Positions 1 to 5,822 of a DNA stretch of 10,468 bases are shown piece by piece. How positions within the stretch are numbered: the stretch's first letter is position 1; each line of letters begins with the position of its first letter. The notes beneath the pieces were generated by a model. It was not told the DNA's origin. It ran no database searches and was given only the letters and a program-made list of their open reading frames with translations. Source of the stretch: Robiginitomaculum sp. (GTDB lineage Bacteria; Pseudomonadota; Alphaproteobacteria; Caulobacterales; Maricaulaceae); NCBI GenBank assembly GCA_026982235.1, contig JALSHM010000420.1, positions 1-10,468 on the forward strand. Reading direction: 5' to 3'. Both the position numbers and the translations under genes were made by a program.

Positions 1-1165
1 GCGCACAAATGATATTATTATCTCTTTGGAGCGGATGAACAAAATCACCGAAATCGACCCTATCGGCGGAACTGCGACAATAGAGGCGGGTGCCATTCTG
101 GAGAATATCCAAAACGCCGTAAAAGCCAAAGGTTTGTTCTTGCCCCTTGATCTCGGAGCCAGAGGGTCTTGCACAATTGGCGGTAATTTAGCTACCAATG
201 CTGGCGGTGTGAATGTGCTACGTTACGGTATGGCAAGATCCATGGTACTTGGGCTTGAAGTCGTATTGCCGGACGGCACCATTATTTCTTCCATGAAGAA
301 AATGTTGAAAAACAATACTGGCTATGATTTAAAACAGATGTTTATCGGTTCGGAAGGAACATTGGGCATTATTACCCGCGTAATAGTTAAATTGATGCCC
401 TTGCCCACCACGACGAATACGGCTCTTGTCGCCTTGCCAAATTTTAAGTCCGTCGCACAATTGCTTAACCATTTAAAAAAAATGATTGGCACAAATCTTT
501 CTGCATATGAGGTAATGTGGGGAGATTATTTTCAGGCCGTTACCGCGCCAGGCTGGCACAGGCCACCAATGACAAGAACCCACCCGTTTTATGTTCTTTA
601 CGAATGTGATGGTAGTGACACTAAGCGCGACGATGATCGATTTATGGAGGTTATTGAGGCGGCGCTTGATGAAGGTTATATTCTGGACGCTGTCATTCCC
701 AAGTCCGAAACCGAACGGCAGGAATTATGGGCCATCAGGGACGATTTTGAAGCTATCTTGCACCCTAAACCTGTCTATCTCTATGATGTGAGCTTACCCA
801 TTTCTGCAATGGAAGATTATGTCAAAGATGTGAGAACCAAACTATGCCAATTACTGCCAAATTCAAAAACCTATGTACTTGGGCATGTCGGGGATGGCAA
901 TTTACATTTTTTTGTCCAGCCCAAAGAACGAGCAAGCCAGCAAGGTGGCGAGCAGGCAGGAAATCCCCGCCATCTTTCCGACCGCGCTATATATGAACCC
1001 TTAAAAAAATGCGGCGGGGTTATATCCGCAGAACACGGAATTGGGTTTGAAAAAAAAGCATGGTTAGAACAAAGCCGAAGCTCTACAGAAATCGCCTTGA
1101 TGAAGCTTTTAAAAAACACCCTCGACCCGAAAAGAATACTGAATGCAGGTGTAATAATTGACTAG
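1..1165 (+). CDS. FAD-binding D-2-hydroxyacid dehydrogenase (D-lactate / D-2-hydroxyglutarate type), 5' truncated by window edge
   Basis: The reading frame is open to the window edge (first full codon at base 2), so the gene starts upstream; the TTG at 26 is internal. The 387 visible residues hold the second half of an FAD-binding PCMH domain, with GSCTIGGNLATNAGG at about 55-69, followed by the FAD-oxidase C-terminal domain. That domain has GHVGDGNLH (294-302) and SAEHGIG (342-348), whose His and Glu residues form the metal and substrate site in D-2-hydroxyglutarate and D-lactate dehydrogenases. Roughly 90 N-terminal residues appear to be missing. The family oxidises D-2-hydroxyacids to 2-oxoacids through FAD. 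The family is clear; the substrate is not. D-lactate would fit the neighbours, because MurNAc-6-P etherases release D-lactate, but D-2-hydroxyglutarate (serine synthesis side product) is an equally good family assignment. The intact frame and motifs give no sign of decay. Confidence 0.88.
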   Translation, partial: RTNDIIISLERMNKITEIDPIGGTATIEAGAILENIQNAVKAKGLFLPLDLGARGSCTIGGNLATNAGGVNVLRYGMARSMVLGLEVVLPDGTIISSMKKMLKNNTGYDLKQMFIGSEGTLGIITRVIVKLMPLPTTTNTALVALPNFKSVAQLLNHLKKMIGTNLSAYEVMWGDYFQAVTAPGWHRPPMTRTHPFYVLYECDGSDTKRDDDRFMEVIEAALDEGYILDAVIPKSETERQELWAIRDDFEAILHPKPVYLYDVSLPISAMEDYVKDVRTKLCQLLPNSKTYVLGHVGDGNLHFFVQPKERASQQGGEQAGNPRHLSDRAIYEPLKKCGGVISAEHGIGFEKKAWLEQSRSSTEIALMKLLKNTLDPKRILNAGVIID

Positions 1166-1181
1166 CTAATGTCTGTGGTGA

Positions 1182-1210
1182 TTGTCAACAGCCCTTAGAA
1201 AGTGTAGATA
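1182..1210 (+). promoter_or_regulatory. Possible promoter of the GntR regulator gene
   Basis: TTGTCAA (1182-1188) is followed after 14 bases by TGTAGATA (1203-1210). The arrangement resembles the alphaproteobacterial TTGACGS-N10-14-GCTANAWC housekeeping promoter, but the -10 match is only partial. GTGATTGTCA (1178-1187), which overlaps the -35, resembles one side of the GTGAC-TT-GTCAC element between nagA and the kinase gene. No terminator hairpin is visible after the upstream dehydrogenase gene, so read-through from it is also possible. A weaker alternative -10 is TATAAG at 1259-1264. This is a prediction by eye. Confidence 0.3.
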
Positions 1211-1308
1211 GGAAGCATAAAGTATGATTATTGTTCACATCTTTGTTCAAATCCACTCTATAAGAGATTGTGAAATAAATAGAAAAGTAGATAAACAGGG
1301 ATTTCAGG

Positions 1309-2049
1309 ATGCCGTTGAATAAAATTAGCCCTGACAGAAATTCGGCAACGCCGCATTATATACAAATTGCAAAAAATATTCGCACCTATATTTTAAAAAG
1401 TAAGCTGGACGCGGGCGATGCCCTGCCGTCCGAGCGCGAGCTATGTTTGCTAACCGGAGCCTCGCGAGTGACGATTCGCAAAGCCTTAAACAGACTTGCT
1501 GAAGACAAAATCGTTCAGCGCAAGCACGGTGCCGGCACATTTGTGCTTCCACAAATTGCACACCTTGGCTCAAGCCTGCGCGGCTTTACAAGCAATATGA
1601 ATAATTACGGCAAGAACCCGCAAACAATCTGGATTATGAAAGCTTACGGCACCCCCACTTTGGAAGAAGCCGAAATTTTACAGCTTGAAAAGAATGATAA
1701 AGTTGTCCGTCTAGGCCGAGTGCGCCTGTCGGATGGCCAGCCTTTGGCCATTGAACATGCGGTGGTGCCCGCAGTCATGTTACCGGACATTTCTGAAATA
1801 TCGCAATCACTTTATCAGGCACTCGAAGTGAAAGGTAACAGGCCAGTTAGAGGCACCCAACAAGTTCGCGCTTCGCTGGCAAACCCGACAGAAGCGGGAC
1901 TGTTATCCATTGCCGAAAATAGCGAAATCCTGCGCATTGAACGCAGATCATCTCTTCAAGACGGTACACCCGTTGAGTTAACAAGGTCTGCTTATCGTGG
2001 TGATCGCTACGACATTGTCATGAATTTGGAAAGCAACCAATTGCATTGA
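1309..2049 (+). CDS. GntR family (HutC/FarR subfamily) transcriptional regulator, NagR/YvoA-like
   Basis: This 246-residue protein has a GntR winged helix at about 13-80 (LPSERELC at 39-46, SRVTIRKALNRL at 52-63, HGAGTFV at 73-79) and a UTRA ligand-binding domain at about 90-238 ending in the typical PVELTRSAYRGDRYDI pattern. Length and order are normal for HutC-type regulators. UTRA domains in NagR/YvoA/DasR bind phosphorylated or free amino sugars such as GlcNAc-6-P or GlcN-6-P and release the operator. The ATG at 1309 follows AGGG at 1297-1300 with an 8-base gap, a weak but acceptable ribosome site. The gene runs towards nagA, and the two stops are 4 bases apart. The neighbourhood (NagA, sugar kinase, NamZ) makes an amino-sugar phosphate the likely effector. 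This is inferred; the protein sequence alone does not show the ligand or whether it represses or activates. Confidence 0.9.
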   Translation: MPLNKISPDRNSATPHYIQIAKNIRTYILKSKLDAGDALPSERELCLLTGASRVTIRKALNRLAEDKIVQRKHGAGTFVLPQIAHLGSSLRGFTSNMNNYGKNPQTIWIMKAYGTPTLEEAEILQLEKNDKVVRLGRVRLSDGQPLAIEHAVVPAVMLPDISEISQSLYQALEVKGNRPVRGTQQVRASLANPTEAGLLSIAENSEILRIERRSSLQDGTPVELTRSAYRGDRYDIVMNLESNQLH

Positions 2050-2053
2050 AAAT

Positions 2054-3193
2054 TTATAGAGCTTTTCCCTTGATCCAGCTCTGAACGATTTTTTGTTCTG
2101 GGGATAATAAAACGAAATTCGCTTGCAATCCAGGGCGTATCTCTCCAAGCCTATCTTGCATGTTCGCGAATCTGGCGGGTAATATGGTCGCCATCCGAAC
2201 CGCTTGTGCTAAATCTATATCCAAATACGCCACCGCATTATGCACAGCACTATTCATGTCTAAATCCGACCCTGATAAAGTTCCATCACCCGTGGTGCAT
2301 TTACCGTCCTGAACTTCAATCTTGTTACCACCAATAGAGAAACCCTTGTCTCTAGCACCAACACTCGGCATAGCATCCGTCACCAAAAAAATTTGTTCCT
2401 CAGCTTTAGCGCGCAGAGCCAAGCGTAACATGGCCGGGTGTACATGATGACCATCTGCTATAATACTGCACCAACTCCGTTTGTCTTCCAAGGCGGCGGC
2501 AATGATGCCGGGGTATCGGCTATGCATAGGCTTCATGGCGTTAAACAAATGGGTAAACCCGCTTAGTCCTGCGTCCATTGCAGCTATCGCCTCCTCATAA
2601 GATGCTTGGCTATGACCAGCCGAAACGATAATACCGCGCTGACAAAGGGTGCGGATAATTTCCGGCGTGGTCTTTTCGGGTGCTAAGGTGATTATCGTTG
2701 TCCCATTTTTCAGGCGCGAAATAAGCGCCAGCTCATCCGGACCAATTTGCGCAAATTTTGAAGCATCATGCACGCCACATTTTTCCTGGTTTAAGAACGG
2801 TCCCTCAAGGTGAATGCCTAGAACACCGGGCACGCCCTGCTCTATAGCGTCCTCAACTGCTGCAATCGCGCTAGCCATTACAGCCAGATCATCACTGATT
2901 AGGGTGGGGAAAAACCCGGTCGTGCCAAATTTTCGGTGCGCAGCGCCAATAGCCTTTATACCCTCCACGGTGGGATTATCATTAAACAACACACCCCCGC
3001 CGCCATTGACCTGCACATCAATATATCCCGGCAATAAAACCATACCACCAAGATCGCGCTCAACTACGACGTCCGGCGGGCGGTATGCATCGCTGCATAT
3101 AGCAACGATCTTTTCACCTCGGAACAAGATGCTTTGCTTGTCTTTAAATCCTTCCGGCGTCAAGACACGCGCATTGATAAGAGCCTTTGTCAT
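2054..3193 (-). CDS. nagA: N-acetylglucosamine-6-phosphate deacetylase
   Basis: This 379-residue cytoplasmic enzyme (E. coli NagA has 382) removes acetate from GlcNAc-6-P to give GlcN-6-P for glycolysis or wall synthesis. The amidohydrolase barrel signatures are all present: YIDVQVNGGGG (58-67), HLEGPFLN with Glu130, SAGHS with His194, FTHLFNAM with His215, ADGHHVHP with His249-His252, and VTDAMPS with Asp273 as the general acid/base residue. Gln61 and Asn63 replace the HxH pair of other amidohydrolases, as in E. coli NagA, suggesting a single-metal site built from Glu130, His194 and His215. The ATG at 3193 is the natural family start (MTKALINARVLTPEG), yet no Shine-Dalgarno sequence lies before it, so a leaderless transcript is possible. 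It is divergent from the sugar kinase gene and convergent with the GntR gene. Confidence 0.97.
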   Translation of the reverse strand: MTKALINARVLTPEGFKDKQSILFRGEKIVAICSDAYRPPDVVVERDLGGMVLLPGYIDVQVNGGGGVLFNDNPTVEGIKAIGAAHRKFGTTGFFPTLISDDLAVMASAIAAVEDAIEQGVPGVLGIHLEGPFLNQEKCGVHDASKFAQIGPDELALISRLKNGTTIITLAPEKTTPEIIRTLCQRGIIVSAGHSQASYEEAIAAMDAGLSGFTHLFNAMKPMHSRYPGIIAAALEDKRSWCSIIADGHHVHPAMLRLALRAKAEEQIFLVTDAMPSVGARDKGFSIGGNKIEVQDGKCTTGDGTLSGSDLDMNSAVHNAVAYLDIDLAQAVRMATILPARFANMQDRLGEIRPGLQANFVLLSPEQKIVQSWIKGKAL

Positions 3194-3277
3194 TTAATAC
3201 CAATACAATACCATTGTGACTTGTCACTTAAATAATTAACGCTTAAAGACACCAATATAGTTTTGTTGGGGTATTTT
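3194..3277. promoter_or_regulatory. Divergent nagA / sugar kinase control region
   Basis: This 84-base gap contains, on the plus strand, ATACCAAT (3197-3204) and ATACCATT (3208-3215), direct repeats 11 bases apart, followed by the inverted repeat GTGAC-TT-GTCAC (3216-3227). A plausible kinase promoter is TTGTCAC (3221-3227), 13 bases, then GCTTAAAG (3241-3248), close to the alphaproteobacterial TTGACGS/GCTANAWC form. On the minus strand GTGACA (from 3227) and TATTGG (from 3205) are spaced 16 bases apart and end 6 bases before the nagA ATG, which would suit a leaderless nagA message. The inverted repeat would then cover both -35 elements. The repeats are directly visible; their role as promoters or operators is inferred. 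Confidence 0.45.
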
Positions 3278-4150
3278 GTGTTTTTTATGGGCGTTGATGC
3301 TGGGGGTAGCAAATGCAGTGCGCGGCTAGCGGATGCATCGGGGCATATTATCGGACGGGGACTATCTGGCCCTGCCAACATAAATACGGGTATTGGAAAT
3401 GTCTTTTCTACGATTTTAGAAGCCACCAGCCAAGCTATAAGCGAAGCAAAATTAGATACACAGGCTATCCCCACCATTCGAGCAAGCATCGGGGTCGCCG
3501 GGATTGGCCGCGAGGGGGCAAAGGCGGCATTACAAGCCCAAGAATTTCCGTTCCACTCCACTAACATTTATACGGACGGGTTTATTGCCAATACCGGGGC
3601 GCATTCGGGTGCAGACGGCGGCATTGTTATTATCGGCACTGGTAGCATAGCCATTGGCAGGCTGGGCGGTAAAAACATCCGTATTGGCGGCTACGGTTTT
3701 CCAATTTCCGATGAGGGTAGCGGCGCCTATATCGGGCTGCGAGCTATTCGCATCACATTACGCGCGTCAGACGGGCGGATACTTCATTCCGATTTAACAC
3801 GGCAATTATTCCAAAAATTCGGGCGAAAAACCCACGGGATTATTGCTTGGATGGACAAGGCCACGGCAGCGGACTATGCAGTTCTAGCGCCCATTGTTGT
3901 AGAGGCTGCAGAGGCAGGAGACAGACAAGGGCGTATGATTATCCGACATGCGGCAAATCATATTGATTTGATGGTATGCGGCCTGTATAAATCGGGTGTG
4001 CCGCGTTGCGCTTTACTGGGCGGGTTAGCGCCAAAAATCAAGCCGTGGCTGTCACCCGACACAAGCGCAAAACTCGTAAAGCCAGACGGCGATGCCCTAG
4101 ACGGTGCATTGTGGTTAGCACGGCAGGGCTTGAAGGAAAATCGCGGATGA
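3278..4150 (+). CDS. BadF/BadG/BcrA/BcrD-type N-acetylglucosamine (possibly N-acetylmuramic acid) kinase
   Basis: This cytoplasmic ASKHA-fold ATP-dependent sugar kinase is about 290 residues long. Seen in order from the GTG start: phosphate-1 loop GVDAGGSK (5-12), YTDGFIAN with Asp100 as probable catalytic base, phosphate-2 loop IIGTGS (118-123), the GlcNAc-kinase signature GFPISDEGSGAYIG (140-153), adenosine motif LLGGLAP (246-252), and GDALDGALWLA (271-281). GTG at 3278 is preferred because it gives the family-typical MFFMGVDAGGSK and has GGGG at 3268-3271 six bases upstream. TTG at 3263 and ATG at 3287 are alternatives. Family members include GlcNAc kinases and the clostridial MurK, which phosphorylates both MurNAc and GlcNAc; sequence reading alone cannot separate these. 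The product would feed NagA, encoded divergently, and MurQ if that gene exists elsewhere. The sulfotransferase gene follows after 4 bases, so the two are very likely co-transcribed. Confidence 0.9.
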   Translation: MFFMGVDAGGSKCSARLADASGHIIGRGLSGPANINTGIGNVFSTILEATSQAISEAKLDTQAIPTIRASIGVAGIGREGAKAALQAQEFPFHSTNIYTDGFIANTGAHSGADGGIVIIGTGSIAIGRLGGKNIRIGGYGFPISDEGSGAYIGLRAIRITLRASDGRILHSDLTRQLFQKFGRKTHGIIAWMDKATAADYAVLAPIVVEAAEAGDRQGRMIIRHAANHIDLMVCGLYKSGVPRCALLGGLAPKIKPWLSPDTSAKLVKPDGDALDGALWLARQGLKENRG

Positions 4151-4154
4151 GAGC

Positions 4155-5750
4155 ATGATTACATTCACTACAGGCATGAAGCTCCTAAGAGCCAAGAACT
4201 ATGAAACTGTCTACAAGCAATCAATTGAAGCTTTGCGCATCAATGAAAAAAATCCATTGCCTTTTTTTCTTTTGGGGGTTCTTGCCTCAGATACCGGTAG
4301 TCATGGTAAATCGTTAGAACTCTTTGCCAAAGCCTGCGAACATGGGGCTGAAAATGTATATTATCAAACATATTTTGCCAAAGCACTTGCCGCGCTTGGT
4401 TATCATGATCTGGCAAAAAAACATGCGGACATAGCGGCAGGTTTAGGCACACAAGATGCGCTGCTTGCGGATATGATTGGCGTGGTCTACAGTCGTACTG
4501 GTTACCACAATCTGGCCATTCCCTTTTTCGAGCAAGCCGTAAAGAAAAACCCCCGCTGGGCAAAATTTCAATTTAACCTAGGGGCGTCAGCCGAATTTAT
4601 TGGCGATTTTGAAAAGGCCAAAACGGCCTATAAAAATGTATTGTCACTGGAGCCAAAATTCTATCTAGCCTGGTTTTCATTGGTCGCGCTTGAAAAACAA
4701 ACGCCAGATAATAACCAGCTTGAGAAATTGAAAACATTATTTACAAGCGCGGCAGGAGATGCAGAGGCGCAATTGCTACTCGGGCATGCCGCCGCCAAGA
4801 CGCTGGAAGACTTAGAGAGGTTTGAGGAGAGTTTTACCTGGCTCGAAAAAGGCAAGGCGCTCAAGCGAAACCAAGTTGGATATAATCAAAAAACAACGTC
4901 AGAACTTTTCCGCACGGCAAAAACAGTAGCGGCGACAGCAGCAGATAGCCGTCTTGCCAGTAGCACGGCCTCGGCTCTCGTTCCAATATTTGTGGTGGGT
5001 TTACCGCGCACGGGCACCACATTAGTCGACCGTATTTTATCATCCCACCCCAAAGTGCGCTCGGCAGGCGAGTTAACACTTTTTTCCGAACTGGCTCAGG
5101 CTGCGGCGCAGACACCAATAAATGGGCACATAAATGCGGATACGTTTCTAGCATCAGCAAGGATTGATATGTCGTCTGTCGGCCAAGCCTATCTCGATAA
5201 GACTAAAGACTTGGCACTAAACACAAATTTGGTACTAAACAAAAATGGAGACACGACACATTTAATTGATAAAATGCCACTCAATTTTTTCTATGTGGGA
5301 CTGATACACCGCGCCTTGCCAAATGCCAAAATTATTGTGCTCAGGCGCGGAGCACTGGATAGCTGTCTGTCTAATTATCGTCAACTTTTTGCGACCCATA
5401 ACCGTAATTATGATTACAGTTATGATATTGAAAACACGGCCAGCTATTACCGCGAATTTGATGCATTGATTGCCCATTGGCGCGTCATCATACCGCCTGA
5501 TCGGTTCACGGAAATAGCCTATGAGGACATCGTAAATGACCAAGAAAACCAGACCCGAAAACTGCTAGATTTTTGCGAACTGGATTGGGACGAGGCCTGT
5601 ATGAACTTCCACAAAAACACCGCCCCCGTCGCAACAGCAAGCGCAGTTCAAGTCCGCCAACCCTTATATTCAGGCGCAATCGGTCGTTGGAAAAAATACG
5701 GGAATAAGCTTAATGCCTTAAAGGCGGCTTTGGGTGATTTGGCTGGATAA
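4155..5750 (+). CDS. TPR-repeat sulfotransferase (Sulfotransfer_3-like) fusion
   Basis: This 531-residue protein has two parts. Residues 1 to about 240 are tetratricopeptide repeats with a clear 34-residue period (repeat starts near 34, 68, 102, 136 and 170). Residues about 275-531 are a PAPS-dependent sulfotransferase domain with the 5'-phosphosulfate loop VVGLPRTGTT (280-289), SSHP and SAGE just after it, a 3'-phosphate-binding segment IIVLRRGALDSCLSNY (393-408) carrying Arg and Ser, and the C-terminal LYSGAIGRWKKY (504-515). No signal peptide or membrane span is seen, so it should be cytoplasmic. It lies 4 bases after the kinase stop with no good ribosome site of its own, suggesting coupled translation; Met8 (4176) is an alternative start. 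The sulfate acceptor is unknown. Similar TPR-sulfotransferases are, from general knowledge, common in alphaproteobacteria, often near TonB-dependent receptors; here it converges with one. Family confident, role not. Confidence 0.9.
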   Translation: MITFTTGMKLLRAKNYETVYKQSIEALRINEKNPLPFFLLGVLASDTGSHGKSLELFAKACEHGAENVYYQTYFAKALAALGYHDLAKKHADIAAGLGTQDALLADMIGVVYSRTGYHNLAIPFFEQAVKKNPRWAKFQFNLGASAEFIGDFEKAKTAYKNVLSLEPKFYLAWFSLVALEKQTPDNNQLEKLKTLFTSAAGDAEAQLLLGHAAAKTLEDLERFEESFTWLEKGKALKRNQVGYNQKTTSELFRTAKTVAATAADSRLASSTASALVPIFVVGLPRTGTTLVDRILSSHPKVRSAGELTLFSELAQAAAQTPINGHINADTFLASARIDMSSVGQAYLDKTKDLALNTNLVLNKNGDTTHLIDKMPLNFFYVGLIHRALPNAKIIVLRRGALDSCLSNYRQLFATHNRNYDYSYDIENTASYYREFDALIAHWRVIIPPDRFTEIAYEDIVNDQENQTRKLLDFCELDWDEACMNFHKNTAPVATASAVQVRQPLYSGAIGRWKKYGNKLNALKAALGDLAG

Positions 5751-5761
5751 ACCCAAGCAAT

Positions 5762-5801
5762 AAAAAAACCGCCCCCTTCTCAAAGAGGGCGGGTAATTTT
5801 T
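5762..5801. terminator. Bidirectional intrinsic terminator between sulfotransferase and TonB receptor genes
   Basis: CCGCCC (5769-5774) pairs with GGGCGG (5787-5792) around a 12-base loop. It is flanked by seven A residues on the left (5762-5768) and by a T-rich stretch (from 5797) on the right. On the minus strand the hairpin is followed directly by seven T residues, a strong terminator for the receptor gene ending at 5823. On the plus strand the T tract starts 4 bases after the stem, so it is weaker but placed 18 bases after the sulfotransferase stop. Confidence 0.85.
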
Positions 5802-5822
5802 ATAATTTGATAAATGAATTAT

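Noticed and set aside
26..28. TTG at 26 as the start of the FAD dehydrogenase
   Set aside because: The frame is open to base 2 and the upstream residues continue the FAD-binding domain, so the gene is cut by the window edge.
2814..3197. Plus-strand open frame of 127 codons opposite nagA
   Set aside because: It is a shadow of a strongly conserved gene, with no recognisable domain or ribosome site.
3190..3567. Minus-strand open frame of 125 codons opposite the kinase
   Set aside because: It overlaps the conserved kinase frame and the nagA start region; the translation has no family features.
4240..5160. Minus-strand open frames opposite the TPR-sulfotransferase
   Set aside because: They are antisense shadows of a well-supported 34-residue repeat protein.
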